From a virus, in the IMG/VR virus record IMGVR_UViG_3300031227_000123, positions 1 to 41,864 of that record: a DNA stretch of 41,864 bases; one strand, 5' to 3'. Positions 1 to 7,572 of the stretch are shown here, piece after piece (position 1 is the stretch's first letter; each line of letters opens with the position of its first letter). Position numbers and translations under genes: made by a program. A model generated the notes under the pieces. It saw nothing but the letters and a program-made list of their open reading frames with translations. It searched no databases and was not told the DNA's origin.

Positions 1-380
1 CGAGTAGCTGTTGCCGAGCCCATAGACGCAACCGCTGATCGGGCCGCTGATCGTGTTCGAGTAGCTGTAGTAGAGCCCATAGGTGCAACCGCTGATCGGG
101 CCGCTGATCGTGTTCGAGTAGCTGTAGTAGAGCCCATAGGTGCAACCGCTGATCGGGCCGCTGATCGTGTTCGAGTAGCTGTAGCGGAGCCCATAGGTGC
201 AACCGCTGATCGGGCCGCTGATCGTGTTCGAGTAGCTGTTGCCGAGCCCATAGACGCAACCGCTGATCGGGCCGCTGATCGTGTTCGAGTAGCTGTAGTA
301 GAGCCCATAGGTGCAACCGCTGATCGGGCCGCTGATCGTGTTCGAGTAGCTGTAGCGGAGCCCATTGGTGCAACCGCTGA
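1..380. repeat. 57-bp in-frame tandem repeat (at least 6.6 copies)
   Basis: Units begin at 1, 58, 115, 172, 229, 286 and 343, with a constant 57-bp period and no spacer, and the array continues past the left edge. 57 bp equals 19 codons, so copy number can change without breaking the adhesin frame. Differences between units are confined to a few codons at the repeat tip; the first and fifth units carry the same Gly-Asn variant, which suggests duplication of multi-unit blocks. Confidence 0.95.
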
Positions 381-1068
381 TTTCACAGCCAAGATTGGAA
401 TCACTAACACCATCGAAGGCATATCCTGTGCTTCCGGTAACCTTGATATTCCTGGTAATTAGTACAACCTTCGACCCAGCAATCTTCGCAGCGGTCAGAC
501 CAGCAGTAATATCTATGTGATCCGCAGAAATGCCTCCAGCGGCAATTGTTCTTGCCTCGCTGTTTACACTCTCATCAATATTATCTATGCGAACGGCATC
601 ACCTACTGCCCAGGTATCTGCGGTGACATCAGTAGTCACTCCGAGTTCTGTCTGCCCTATAGCCTCCAGAGCCGTCAACTCAATCACAGGATTCGTTGGA
701 TTGACACAGTAGAAGTTACAGACCAGTCCGGCAGTGCCATCGATGCTGGACGCTGTAGAATCGAAGTCTATCAGGAAGGTACAAGTAGCGGGATAGTCCG
801 CACCGCTCGAACCGATGTTGAACGTACCAGCCCCCACAATATCAGCCGAGCATAGGAGCGTGTAGTCCCCCGCCGTAGTATCAGCTGTCAAGGTGCCAGT
901 AATAGTTAGCCCCGCTAGGTCAATTGAGTCAGTGACTAGATCAGCGTTGAATGTCACCACATGCCCAGCGGCAATAACGACACTGTCTCCGGTTGCGGGC
1001 TTTGTCCCACCAACCCAAGTTGCCCCTGTGTTCCAATTCCCAGTCTGAGTAGAAGTAATAACCGCCAT
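1..1068 (-). CDS. Beta-helix phage adhesin/tail fibre-like protein with 19-aa repeats (C-terminus beyond left edge)
   Basis: The frame is open from an ATG at 1068 to the edge of the window, so the 3' end is missing. The N-terminus (MAVITSTQTGNWNTGATWVG, then GDSVVIAAGHVVTFNADLV) resembles the G8-like cap found on secreted and phage adhesins. It is followed by a Ser/Thr/Gly/Ile-rich beta-solenoid-like stretch. From about residue 230 the protein consists of a 19-residue repeat with core SNTISGPISGC and a variable tip (LRYSY, LYYSY or LGNSY). The pattern suits a right-handed parallel beta-helix used in host or surface binding. The start overlaps the upstream stop as TAATG, which implies translational coupling. 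Its exact virion position is inferred. Confidence 0.75.
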   Translation of the reverse strand, partial: MAVITSTQTGNWNTGATWVGGTKPATGDSVVIAAGHVVTFNADLVTDSIDLAGLTITGTLTADTTAGDYTLLCSADIVGAGTFNIGSSGADYPATCTFLIDFDSTASSIDGTAGLVCNFYCVNPTNPVIELTALEAIGQTELGVTTDVTADTWAVGDAVRIDNIDESVNSEARTIAAGGISADHIDITAGLTAAKIAGSKVVLITRNIKVTGSTGYAFDGVSDSNLGCEISGCTNGLRYSYSNTISGPISGCTYGLYYSYSNTISGPISGCVYGLGNSYSNTISGPISGCTYGLRYSYSNTISGPISGCTYGLYYSYSNTISGPISGCTYGLYYSYSNTISGPISGCVYGLGNSYS

Positions 1069-1313
1069 TATTTCGTCTCCGCCAACACACGGCTTCTTCG
1101 ATCTACCTCGGCCAACAACGTCTCGTCCGAGAACGCCGTGATCTCCAGCCTCTCGGGCTCCGGTTTCGGCACCGGCACCGGCATACTGGCCAGTTTGTCC
1201 ACTATCGCGGGAGCTTCGTTGGAAGTACACCTAAGCTCTTGGCGGGTGCCGTCGTCTAGCTCGACAATGGTATAGTCCTGATCGTTCCACTTATAGCTTC
1301 TCACGACCTCCAT
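1068..1313 (-). CDS. Small protein of unknown function upstream of the adhesin
   Basis: 81 residues, acidic, with a Pro-rich linker (PVPVPKPEPE) in the middle. It is linked to both neighbours by TAATG overlaps, so it belongs to the same transcript as the adhesin. The position suggests a virion accessory or chaperone for the adhesin, but I see no diagnostic domain. Confidence 0.7.
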   Translation of the reverse strand: MEVVRSYKWNDQDYTIVELDDGTRQELRCTSNEAPAIVDKLASMPVPVPKPEPERLEITAFSDETLLAEVDRRSRVLAETK

Positions 1314-1603
1314 TATCGACTCCGGTAGAGGATGTGGATTGTGGCTGTTCCGGCACCGCTGTTGAACGCCTGCACCAAGTTCAGGTTGTCAACCGGCATG
1401 GGTAAAATGACGTTCGACGGCAGCAAAAACTTCGTTGCATTGGACCTATCACCAATGTTGAGATAAACACCAGCGTCTGGGGTCCAGATCAATGAAGAGG
1501 TACAGGGCATGTTGTCTGAGAGCTTGGAGTTGACCCCCGCAGCTACTGCTGTCTGGAGGGCACCACCTAAATCACTATTCCCGCTCAGGAATTTCTCAGC
1601 CAT
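1313..1603 (-). CDS. Small predicted beta-rich protein of unknown function
   Basis: 96 residues, rich in Ala, Gly, Ser and Leu, without Cys-based motifs. It has a good ribosome-binding site (GAAAGGATAAAGA before ATG) and is the first gene after the promoter at 1632-1660, so it heads the adhesin operon. It is probably a structural or decoration protein because of its company; this is inference. Confidence 0.7.
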   Translation of the reverse strand: MAEKFLSGNSDLGGALQTAVAAGVNSKLSDNMPCTSSLIWTPDAGVYLNIGDRSNATKFLLPSNVILPMPVDNLNLVQAFNSGAGTATIHILYRSR

Positions 1604-1631
1604 TCTTTATCCTTTCAGTAGGTATGACCCC

Positions 1632-1660
1632 ACTATACCAAAAGACCAATAATAAGTCAA
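1632..1660 (-). promoter_or_regulatory. Sigma-70 promoter for the adhesin operon
   Basis: On the minus strand: -35 TTGACT (1660-1655), 17-bp spacer, -10 TATAGT (1637-1632), followed about 30 nt later by the ATG at 1603. Confidence 0.75.
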
Positions 1661-1668
1661 GAAAAATT

Positions 1669-1878
1669 CTACAATCCCTTGATTTCAACCACTCCATGCA
1701 TCTCCAGGGTCTTGATCCTACCACGTTCGTCCTTCTCGTAGTACCGGACGAGGCCAAGGTCAGTGTCTGCGGTGTGGGCGGTCTTGATGTGTTCGCCGTT
1801 GCAGTAGATCTCCAGGCCTTTCCGCTGAGTGGCCTCTTCATTGTAACCAGGATCGTCTTTCAGGGCCGAGATCCGCAT
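1669..1878 (-). CDS. Small phage protein of unknown function
   Basis: 69 residues beginning MRISALKDDPGYNEEA, similar in style to short phage proteins that start MRISALxDDPGY. It overlaps the upstream stop as TGATG. It is the last gene of its operon, ahead of the promoter at 1632-1660. No function can be assigned. Confidence 0.7.
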   Translation of the reverse strand: MRISALKDDPGYNEEATQRKGLEIYCNGEHIKTAHTADTDLGLVRYYEKDERGRIKTLEMHGVVEIKGL

Positions 1879-2195
1879 CAGAATAACTCCAATTGCTCGC
1901 CTGCCGGCGAATTCTCTTCGTGGATCGGACGCAATGCCCGATCTCTGGTGGTGACATACTTATGACGCTCGATAAGGAGCTTCTCCTGTGTTCTCACAAC
2001 GCCCAGGAGCTTCGATTGGTGGTCCTTGGGGATCACAGGGCCGTGAGCGAAGTGCATTTCCTGCTCCATGAAGGCCTCGTCGGACCATCCGAGGTACTTC
2101 CACGGAAAGACGGCCAGCTTGCACGTGATCCCGCATGGGACGCAGTGCTTTTTGATGAATTCTGGAGTCAGAAAGTCGAAATCACTTGGGGTCAC
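1878..2195 (-). CDS. Protein of unknown function
   Basis: 105 residues with a CVPCGITC cluster near residue 18 that could bind a metal. The start is GTG at 2195, overlapping the upstream stop as GTGA. The C-terminus is acidic. No family recognised. Confidence 0.65.
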   Translation of the reverse strand: MTPSDFDFLTPEFIKKHCVPCGITCKLAVFPWKYLGWSDEAFMEQEMHFAHGPVIPKDHQSKLLGVVRTQEKLLIERHKYVTTRDRALRPIHEENSPAGEQLELF

Positions 2196-2545
2196 CTAGA
2201 CACCTTCGCGATGAGCAACGACTTGCTCAGCTTGTCCATGATGAGGACCTCAATGTAGGGCATGGCTTTCTGCACCTCTTCTATCGAGATCTCGTGACGC
2301 TCTTCCTCAGTGTGGTACTTCACCAGCACGAGAATGCCGTCACCGGATCGCTTATATGTGACTGAGAGCCCGTCGATGAACAGAATCTTATTCATGATCG
2401 CAGCCCACTGGTTGTTCACGGCCCGGACTCGCTTGGTGAGCTGGAGAATTATGGCCGGCCAGTCCTGTTTGTACCGATGGCGTATGCCGTTCTGTAGTGA
2501 CAGCTCATCAATAGGCTGCGGACTATTCTGCTGGTTCTTGTTCAT
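2192..2545 (-). CDS. Protein of unknown function
   Basis: 117 residues, charged, mixed alpha/beta in appearance, with no recognised motif. ATG at 2545 is preceded by GAGGAGAAGAC, a good ribosome-binding site that lies inside the end of the upstream gene (23-nt overlap). Confidence 0.7.
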   Translation of the reverse strand: MNKNQQNSPQPIDELSLQNGIRHRYKQDWPAIILQLTKRVRAVNNQWAAIMNKILFIDGLSVTYKRSGDGILVLVKYHTEEERHEISIEEVQKAMPYIEVLIMDKLSKSLLIAKVSR

Positions 2546-3038
2546 GTCTTCTCCTCAATTCATTCTGCATCAACGTTATGAGCTTGGATGAAGCTCGTTT
2601 GGCAATCAGTTTCTGTTGCCCAGGTGGGTACCTGTCGTGGAGTTTCTTCGCATTCCTGGTGATGACGACACAGTCCTCCAGGGCGGCTCCCTGCGTAAGC
2701 CTTCTCTCAGTGAATAGGATCAAACCGTACCTACTGTTGAGCTGTTCAATCTTTGCTACAGCGATTTCCTCCAGTGACGTAGGGACGCAAAAGAAATACC
2801 GGTTGGGATTACATCGATTCCAACTAAACCCGTGCAGATAATTATTATGCTTGCCGAGCTTCCTATCCTCACCCTTGCGAAGATCATGCTTGTCAACCTT
2901 CACCTCCACCTCGACTATGTCGTCGCCGGTGTCCACGATCACGTCAGCTCCCGCGTACTCATCTACGCAAACGCACTGACGGCGAAAGCGGTAGTAGGCG
3001 AGCAAAGCAATCTTGAGATGGAGGGCGGTCGGTTTCAC
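2523..3038 (-). CDS. Putative PD-(D/E)XK nuclease-like protein
   Basis: 171 residues from a GTG start at 3038 that overlaps the upstream TGA as GTGA, with GGAGG 10 nt upstream. A longer reading frame begins at 3179 but would lie inside the HD gene. The segment GADVIVDTGDDIVEVEVKVD near residues 28-47 has the Asp...Glu-x-Lys arrangement of the restriction-endonuclease fold, and the next segment has the spacing of its usual helix and strand. The C-terminus is basic (RRRHEQ). The function is inferred from the motif; its substrate is unknown. It is coupled to the HD protein. Confidence 0.5.
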   Translation of the reverse strand: MKPTALHLKIALLAYYRFRRQCVCVDEYAGADVIVDTGDDIVEVEVKVDKHDLRKGEDRKLGKHNNYLHGFSWNRCNPNRYFFCVPTSLEEIAVAKIEQLNSRYGLILFTERRLTQGAALEDCVVITRNAKKLHDRYPPGQQKLIAKRASSKLITLMQNELRRRHEQEPAE

Positions 3039-3649
3039 TTCGCGATGTCCTCCAGCCACTGGTCCAGGTGTCGAGACGCGGCGTAGTCGGCCATGTGCGT
3101 TGTGACGCAGACCACGTGAGTCTTCTGCGAGACCTGCACTACGAAGTCGCCGTGAGGGATGTTGTAGCTTGCTGTCCACTTACCCATGTGGTCGCGAACA
3201 GCCGTGACGATCCGCTTGATTCTATCGGCCGGCAGCAATGCCCGGAGATGAGGACTGCTGTCACAATGGCTGGAGATATAGTCCGCACAGTAGAGGCCGT
3301 GACACTGTCTTGCCATCGTGTGATCCGGGAACGTCTCTAGGGCGTCCTCCGTGGCTCCACGCTTCATCATGTCGTGCAGCAACACCGCAGCGATGACTTC
3401 ATCGTGTGACGTCTCGGGCGGGTCCGGCCATGCCTCCATGAAGGAGTGAGCGAACTTCACTGCTAATTTCGTGTGGCGGACAAGTCCACCTTCACCTCTG
3501 GCGATCGCAGGGTGGTGACTGCTTTGGCTCGCGGGGATCGTCCAGAAGTAGTCCGGACAGATATCATCGAAGACAACTCTGACCCACTCGCGGACCATCG
3601 GGTTCGTAATTAGGTCCAGCTCTTTTACAAATACGGTTGCACAGCTCAT
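3035..3649 (-). CDS. HD-domain phosphohydrolase
   Basis: 204 residues. The order GGLVRHT, VLLHDMMKRG, FPDHTMARQ and HMADYAASR gives the H...HD...H...D metal-ligand pattern of the HD superfamily. Members hydrolyse phosphate bonds of nucleotides, cyclic nucleotides or RNA; the substrate here cannot be read. ATG at 3649 has GGAGAG upstream. It follows the promoter at 3772-3800 and is coupled to the nuclease-like gene downstream. A 16-codon frame (3646-3696) precedes it and overlaps it as ATGA; it may be a leader. Confidence 0.8.
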   Translation of the reverse strand: MSCATVFVKELDLITNPMVREWVRVVFDDICPDYFWTIPASQSSHHPAIARGEGGLVRHTKLAVKFAHSFMEAWPDPPETSHDEVIAAVLLHDMMKRGATEDALETFPDHTMARQCHGLYCADYISSHCDSSPHLRALLPADRIKRIVTAVRDHMGKWTASYNIPHGDFVVQVSQKTHVVCVTTHMADYAASRHLDQWLEDIAK

Positions 3650-3771
3650 AGGCTCTCCGGTCCAAAGGAATTCGGTAGCATCTCATCGGCGGTCATGCCC
3701 AGGGGCGGCACCGCAGGATCTTGGCAGTACGACCAGATCAGGACATCCCCTTTGGGTTACTATCTACGTGC

Positions 3772-3800
3772 AGTATAGCAGATAGCCGGGGGCGGGTCAA
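3772..3800 (-). promoter_or_regulatory. Sigma-70 promoter upstream of the HD gene
   Basis: Minus strand: -35 TTGACC (3800-3795), 17-bp spacer, -10 TATACT (3777-3772). It overlaps the stop of the BCS1-like gene. Confidence 0.75.
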
Positions 3801-4984
3801 GGGAAATACTTGGCGATTATTTCACTCAACGACCTACCCAGAAGTACCTCGTTTTGAAGATCGGCAACGGTCACATTGCCGGACGGTTCCCCGACATTGG
3901 GCCGCTCTCCGAAAAACTTCTCTGCGAAATCCTTGAAGGTCTCCGCAGTCACGTAGCTCAGCTCAAGTTTCAGATCGATGCGACCTGGGCGTATGATCGC
4001 AGGATCAAGCTTCTCAATGTGGTTGGTAGTCATGATGACAATTCTACCGTGGCTGACAACTATACCATCCAGCATATTTAGAATCTCAGAGATCCCGCCG
4101 CCCATCAACTTCGCTACATCATTGGTGGCTTTAGGCTCGTGGTCTCGATCATGAACCTCAGTGTTAGAGTCTATATCCTCCACGACGATGATAGTCTTTG
4201 ATTTCTCATCCTCGGCGTCCCGCAACTTAGACAGCAGGCTGGCCGGCACTACCCTCACCATGTATCCTAGATGAGCGGCGATAGCCCGAATCAATGAAGT
4301 CTTCCCGGTTCCTGGAGGGCCGTACAGCAAGATGCCCAGTTGGTATGGGATTCCGTGCTCAACGAACCAATCCTCTTTCTGGCGAAACTCAGTCAGCGTC
4401 CTAACTATGGCGTCCCGATTGCTTCTGCCAATATAGACAGTGTCCAGATCGCGGGGCGGCTGAGTCGAAACACTCCATCCATCTAGTCCACGTGTGTAGA
4501 TTTTAGTCATCCCATCATCCCTGTTGTCACTCTTCTTCAACTCCAGGATGAGGTCATCAAAGAGCTTGTGGCTCCTGCCCAACTTTATTATAGTCACTGC
4601 CTCCTTATCCTTCTCTGAATTCGTGTCCATCCTGGTCAACTCGATAATTACTGGGATTCCTTGAAACCATGTCAGGTGTCTACCCATACCCACCGACTTG
4701 GCTAGTTTATCATCACCCCAGCGGCCGTTGGTGAGCTTCACCCGCCGAAACTTGGCTGAGTATCCCTGCGACTCCATCCACGCCATCAGCTCATAGAATG
4801 ATCCGTGGGCCGATGTTATTGTCAAGGACGTGGTCAGATGTTTCTTGGAGAGAGCGTAGATATCGGACGGTATCTTCCGGAAGAGGTACGTCATCACCCC
4901 CAGGCCCCACATGCTTATGGCACCAACCAGAAACTGGTTCCCACCGGCAACGTCTGTTATTCTTTCAAACAGTTGAGTAATCAT
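3797..4984 (-). CDS. BCS1-like membrane-anchored AAA+ ATPase
   Basis: 395 residues from the ATG at 4984. Residues 18-35 form a transmembrane helix. Residues about 45-180 match the BCS1 N-terminal region (ALSKKHLTTSLTITS...LMAWMESQGY). A canonical AAA module follows: Walker A YGPPGTGKTS (221-230), Walker B IIVVEDID (265-272), sensor 1 MTTN (318-321) and arginine finger IIRPGRID (330-337). BCS1 translocates folded proteins across the mitochondrial inner membrane; bacterial and phage relatives have varied or unknown roles. No Shine-Dalgarno site precedes the ATG, but a promoter places +1 on its A, so the message is probably leaderless. Confidence 0.85.
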   Translation of the reverse strand: MITQLFERITDVAGGNQFLVGAISMWGLGVMTYLFRKIPSDIYALSKKHLTTSLTITSAHGSFYELMAWMESQGYSAKFRRVKLTNGRWGDDKLAKSVGMGRHLTWFQGIPVIIELTRMDTNSEKDKEAVTIIKLGRSHKLFDDLILELKKSDNRDDGMTKIYTRGLDGWSVSTQPPRDLDTVYIGRSNRDAIVRTLTEFRQKEDWFVEHGIPYQLGILLYGPPGTGKTSLIRAIAAHLGYMVRVVPASLLSKLRDAEDEKSKTIIVVEDIDSNTEVHDRDHEPKATNDVAKLMGGGISEILNMLDGIVVSHGRIVIMTTNHIEKLDPAIIRPGRIDLKLELSYVTAETFKDFAEKFFGERPNVGEPSGNVTVADLQNEVLLGRSLSEIIAKYFP

Positions 4985-4990
4985 GTGAGC

Positions 4991-5019
4991 ATTGTAGCAG
5001 GTTCTCTGGAGGGAGTCAA
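4991..5019 (-). promoter_or_regulatory. Promoter giving a probable leaderless BCS1-like mRNA
   Basis: Minus strand: -35 TTGACT (5019-5014), 17-bp spacer, -10 TACAAT (4996-4991). Six bases separate the -10 box from the ATG at 4984, so the A of ATG falls at the expected +1. Confidence 0.75.
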
Positions 5020-5044
5020 GAAGAAAACTTTGTTTATCTTTAAT

Positions 5045-5495
5045 GTCCGATAATGTTTCTATGGCGTGGATCTCGTTTTTTGAATTTTGAATTTCAGAAC
5101 CGCAGGCAGTCAGTGTGCGTGGGAAGGGAAGGTCCGATAATAAGTACCTTATGGGGGAAAGACCCCGTTTATTATCGGACCAACAATGTGCCACCACACC
5201 CTCAGATCGTAGATATTATCGGACGTACACCACCACCCACCCCACCACATTATCGGACGTTGTGCATTATCGGACCTACATTATCGGACGTCGATATTAT
5301 CGGACCAGTGTCAGGCCGGCACGTCCGATAATCCGAATGATACATAACCCCGATTATAGGACTACGCAGCCGAGGCCTCAGTTGGTCCGATAACATGCTG
5401 GTCCGATAATAAATTCCGGCCCCCACGTCACGTCCGATAATGTTTAGGTGCGGGCAAGGAATGAGGTCCGATAACCTGGGCAGGGCTATCGGACC
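5045..5495. repeat. Left array of the TTATCGGAC motif (13 exact copies plus variants)
   Basis: This gene-free stretch upstream of the BCS1-like promoter is filled with the 9-mer TTATCGGAC. Reverse-oriented copies start at 5045 and 5132; forward copies at 5172, 5216, 5250, 5267, 5281 and 5297; reverse copies at 5323, 5385, 5401, 5432 and 5466. One-mismatch forms are at 5353 and 5486. The base before the motif is nearly always A or G. Many neighbours are 14-17 or 31-34 bp apart. The last pair (5465-5495) forms a 9-bp inverted repeat. I see no gene in 4985-5537. The array could bind a phage repressor or replication initiator. Confidence 0.9.
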
Positions 5496-5537
5496 TTCGG
5501 GTGTGATGAGGCCAGTAGGTTTAGGCTGGCCGATGTG

Positions 5538-5714
5538 TCAAGTTGAACAGTACTCCTTGTACTCCATGTCAGTCATGTCCGTCTCTATCACTATCTCTCC
5601 GTCCAGTGGTTCAAACACGCACGCGTGCGGGTGGGTGTGCTTGATGGCGTAGTCTGTCATATGATCGCCCCACCACTTACCGCACTTCTTACATTCGCCA
5701 GGGTATACACGCAT
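5538..5714 (-). CDS. Small Cys/His-rich protein (probable zinc-binding)
   Basis: 58 residues starting MRVYPGECKKCGKWWGDHM. It has a CxxC knuckle (Cys8, Cys11) and HTHPHAC (His26, 28, 30, Cys32), giving enough ligands for one zinc. The ATG lies 3 nt after the stop of the upstream gene, with GGAG 9 nt before it. Below usual gene-caller size limits, but codon structure and spacing support it. Confidence 0.6.
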   Translation of the reverse strand: MRVYPGECKKCGKWWGDHMTDYAIKHTHPHACVFEPLDGEIVIETDMTDMEYKEYCST

Positions 5715-5717
5715 GGT

Positions 5718-6113
5718 CTAGTACTCCGAACAGGACAAGGCCTTGTCATGGCTGATGGTATCATGGTGCATGGCGTAGTACGGCCAATTGCAGACGCAAC
5801 CAGAGAATTCGTAATCGTCCCCATCTGCGGGCTGGCCAGTGTAGTCCAGCCAAACGCAATGGACGCCGAGCACTTGACGCAATCGCTCCCATAGACGGAG
5901 TATCGTAGTAGCGGACACATCGCCAAGCAGGGTCAACACAGCCCCAGTCTCAACGCCGAACGTGTTGGAGATGTTGTTGTGTACGCTTGAATACATCGGC
6001 GATGCATTGGCCAGTACTTGCATGGCCGACGCTATACCGGCAGACTGATAGGCGATTTCGTCTGCCCTACTACAGACCGACGATACCGATAGAAACATTC
6101 TTGACGGTCTCAT
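5718..6113 (-). CDS. Protein of unknown function controlled by a TTATCGGAC site
   Basis: 131 residues, predicted mostly helical in the middle (about residues 55-85), Cys-rich at the C-terminus. ATG at 6113 has GGAGG 8 nt upstream, and a TTATCGGAC copy (6128-6136) lies immediately before that ribosome-binding site. It is co-transcribed with the small zinc-binding protein. Antisense frames exist but lack start signals. Confidence 0.6.
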   Translation of the reverse strand: MRPSRMFLSVSSVCSRADEIAYQSAGIASAMQVLANASPMYSSVHNNISNTFGVETGAVLTLLGDVSATTILRLWERLRQVLGVHCVWLDYTGQPADGDDYEFSGCVCNWPYYAMHHDTISHDKALSCSEY

Positions 6114-6127
6114 AATACATCCTCCAG

Positions 6128-6136
6128 TTATCGGAC
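6128..6136 (+). promoter_or_regulatory. Single TTATCGGAC site abutting a ribosome-binding site
   Basis: An exact copy of the repeated 9-mer. Read on the minus strand it is GTCCGATAA followed directly by CTGGAGG and the ATG at 6113. This position suits an operator or stoperator for the 5718-6113 gene. Confidence 0.6.
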
Positions 6137-6150
6137 CTAGTTGCCTTCCG

Positions 6151-6178
6151 GCCTATGGCGTCGGGGACGCCACAAGGC
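6151..6178 (-). other. Stem-loop in a gene gap
   Basis: TGGCGTC and GACGCCA pair (7 bp, 3-nt loop at 6156-6172), extended by GCCT/AGGC across a small internal loop. It has no U run, so it is not a classical terminator. It lies between the stop at 6205 and the TTATCGGAC site. Confidence 0.5.
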
Positions 6179-6204
6179 ACAAAACAACTCGGGGTATCGA
6201 CCGA

Positions 6205-6411
6205 CTAGGCCGATGCAAGAATGCTATCGATGGCGTGCTTGGCAAGCTTGACGGTCGCATACTTGCCGATGAATTCGTCATGGTACCAAACCTTGACGGC
6301 GATTCCACCGTCAATGAGGAAACCCCTGTAGGTCGATTCTGTCAGTTCCCCCAACGTCGAACCATGGGCATTGGCGTTTTTCGCGTCGAAATCGGTCGTA
6401 ATGTCATTCAT
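6205..6411 (-). CDS. Small protein of unknown function
   Basis: 68 residues with no recognised domain. The ATG is preceded by AAGGGGCAAGCC, a leader shared almost exactly with the two genes upstream. The stop of the previous gene (TAA) lies within that leader, so the three small genes look translationally linked. Confidence 0.65.
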   Translation of the reverse strand: MNDITTDFDAKNANAHGSTLGELTESTYRGFLIDGGIAVKVWYHDEFIGKYATVKLAKHAIDSILASA

Positions 6412-6421
6412 GGCTTGCCCC

Positions 6422-6535
6422 TTATGAAAGTGCTATCAGCATTGCAACGACCAGCCAAACCATATGGCTTGCCGCTATGTTGTTGAACAGTGTCGAACGG
6501 TCTGCCTTGTACGATATTGAGCATACATGTATCAT
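6422..6535 (-). CDS. Very small membrane protein (37 aa)
   Basis: Begins MIHVCSISYKADRSTLFNNI and ends in one hydrophobic helix (MVWLVVAMLIALS). The leader TAGGGGCAAGCC before ATG matches that of its neighbours, and the stop of the previous gene is the TAG of that leader. Small but well supported by context. Confidence 0.55.
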   Translation of the reverse strand: MIHVCSISYKADRSTLFNNIAASHMVWLVVAMLIALS

Positions 6536-6544
6536 GGCTTGCCC

Positions 6545-6700
6545 CTACTTGTCCTGCAAAACCTTGATGGCGTCCGAGAAATTCGATTCGGTCTGACGGC
6601 TGATATCATTCGCCATCTTACCGGCCTTGACACCAATCCAAACCAGCATCAAGAACATTCCGGCGATGATTACCATTTTGCTTATCATTCTGTTATTCAT
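6545..6700 (-). CDS. Small membrane protein (51 aa)
   Basis: Begins MNNRMISKMVIIAGMFLMLV, giving one N-terminal transmembrane helix (about residues 9-24) followed by a charged tail. It is the first of three tandem small genes with the AAGGGGCAARCC-ATG leader and lies about 40 nt downstream of the promoter at 6744-6771. Function unknown. Confidence 0.6.
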   Translation of the reverse strand: MNNRMISKMVIIAGMFLMLVWIGVKAGKMANDISRQTESNFSDAIKVLQDK

Positions 6701-6743
6701 GGTTTGCCCCTTGATTGCGTTTCGTTCGTCTCTGACTACTTAT

Positions 6744-6771
6744 AGTATACACCATAGGGGCCGAAATGCAA
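6744..6771 (-). promoter_or_regulatory. Sigma-70 promoter for the three small genes
   Basis: Minus strand: -35 TTGCAT (6771-6766), 16-bp spacer, -10 TATACT (6749-6744). It partly overlaps the stop of the 55-aa gene upstream. Confidence 0.75.
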
Positions 6772-6772
6772 A

Positions 6773-6940
6773 TTAAAACTTGCGATGTTTGATATGCTCA
6801 ATATACGACTTACTACGATATCCACCTTCCGGCGGCGTCGCGTCGTCTATGGGCACAATGTTCCAAAACGTTTGGGGACCTATCTCAATACGCCAATACC
6901 GATATTCTTTGTCTTGTTTGACTAGAATTGCCTTTGACAT
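6773..6940 (-). CDS. Small protein of unknown function (55 aa)
   Basis: Begins MSKAILVKQDKEYRYWRIEI, basic at the C-terminus. ATG follows the previous stop by 2 nt and has GGAGG upstream. Co-transcribed with the DUF7178-like gene. No family recognised. Confidence 0.6.
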   Translation of the reverse strand: MSKAILVKQDKEYRYWRIEIGPQTFWNIVPIDDATPPEGGYRSKSYIEHIKHRKF

Positions 6941-6942
6941 GG

Positions 6943-7572
6943 TCAAACCTCCATAAACGAAAAGAACGGGGTTTCGCAGAAGATTTCGTGATAGACTTGA
7001 ATGAACGACCGGTCACGCAATCCGGCTTGACGTCGGACCGCATACCACAAGACAGCCTGATATCCGGCTGGGGTTGCCTTGCACGCTACAGCGTCGCGTT
7101 TTATCTTTCGCTCCAGACGATCATACAATTTCGGCGTTAAGCCTTTATGCTTGATACCGTAGGCTTGACAAATCCAAACGTCTATCGTAACGACGGATAG
7201 ATCGCCTTTAAGGTTTGCTGCGAACCGCGAAACCTTCGGACCATGTATGGGCTTGCCTCGCAATGAGCGTAGAACGTTCACGAGGTGGGCGGGCATTAGT
7301 GCTTGCAAGGCAACGCCGAAAACATCCGGTCGGCGTTTCCGGTTTATGTATGCATGCATGATACCGGTCGCGAGTCTCCAATTCTTCTTGACGTACATTC
7401 GCGGTGACGTACTGGCCAGAAGGTCAACGAATAGTTTCCATTGGTCCCCGTACAATTCGCGGATTAGTCGCGTCGCGTCTGGATACCACTGTAACGCGGA
7501 GTAGTCCAATTCATTCGGCTTGCATCGCAGACGCAAACGAATCTTGTCGGTTTTGCTTTTCGCTTTCGCCAT
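6943..7572 (-). CDS. DUF7178-like phage protein of unknown function
   Basis: 209 residues. The pattern YPDATRL...FVDLLASTSPRMYVKKNW...LRGKPIHGPKVSRF...DLSVVTIDVWICQAYG...GLTPKLYDRLE...AGYQAVLWYAVRRQAG matches a conserved phage/bacterial family that I know as DUF7178-like, whose role is unknown. The conserved SPR, GPKV and TIDVW motifs suggest an enzyme or nucleic-acid-binding protein. The basic N-terminus (MAKAKSKTDKIRLRLR) supports nucleic-acid contact. Confidence 0.65.
   Translation of the reverse strand: MAKAKSKTDKIRLRLRCKPNELDYSALQWYPDATRLIRELYGDQWKLFVDLLASTSPRMYVKKNWRLATGIMHAYINRKRRPDVFGVALQALMPAHLVNVLRSLRGKPIHGPKVSRFAANLKGDLSVVTIDVWICQAYGIKHKGLTPKLYDRLERKIKRDAVACKATPAGYQAVLWYAVRRQAGLRDRSFIQVYHEIFCETPFFSFMEV

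Noticed and set aside
1-380. CRISPR array
   Set aside because: The 57-bp units are contiguous with no spacers and are in frame within a coding sequence.
3646-3696. 16-codon leader frame ahead of the HD gene
   Set aside because: Overlaps the next start as ATGA and could be a leader peptide, but it has no clear ribosome-binding site and no regulatory codon run.
5045-5495. DnaA boxes
   Set aside because: TTATCGGAC shares TTATC with the DnaA box TTATCCACA but differs at all four remaining positions; the motif is too constant to be degenerate DnaA boxes.
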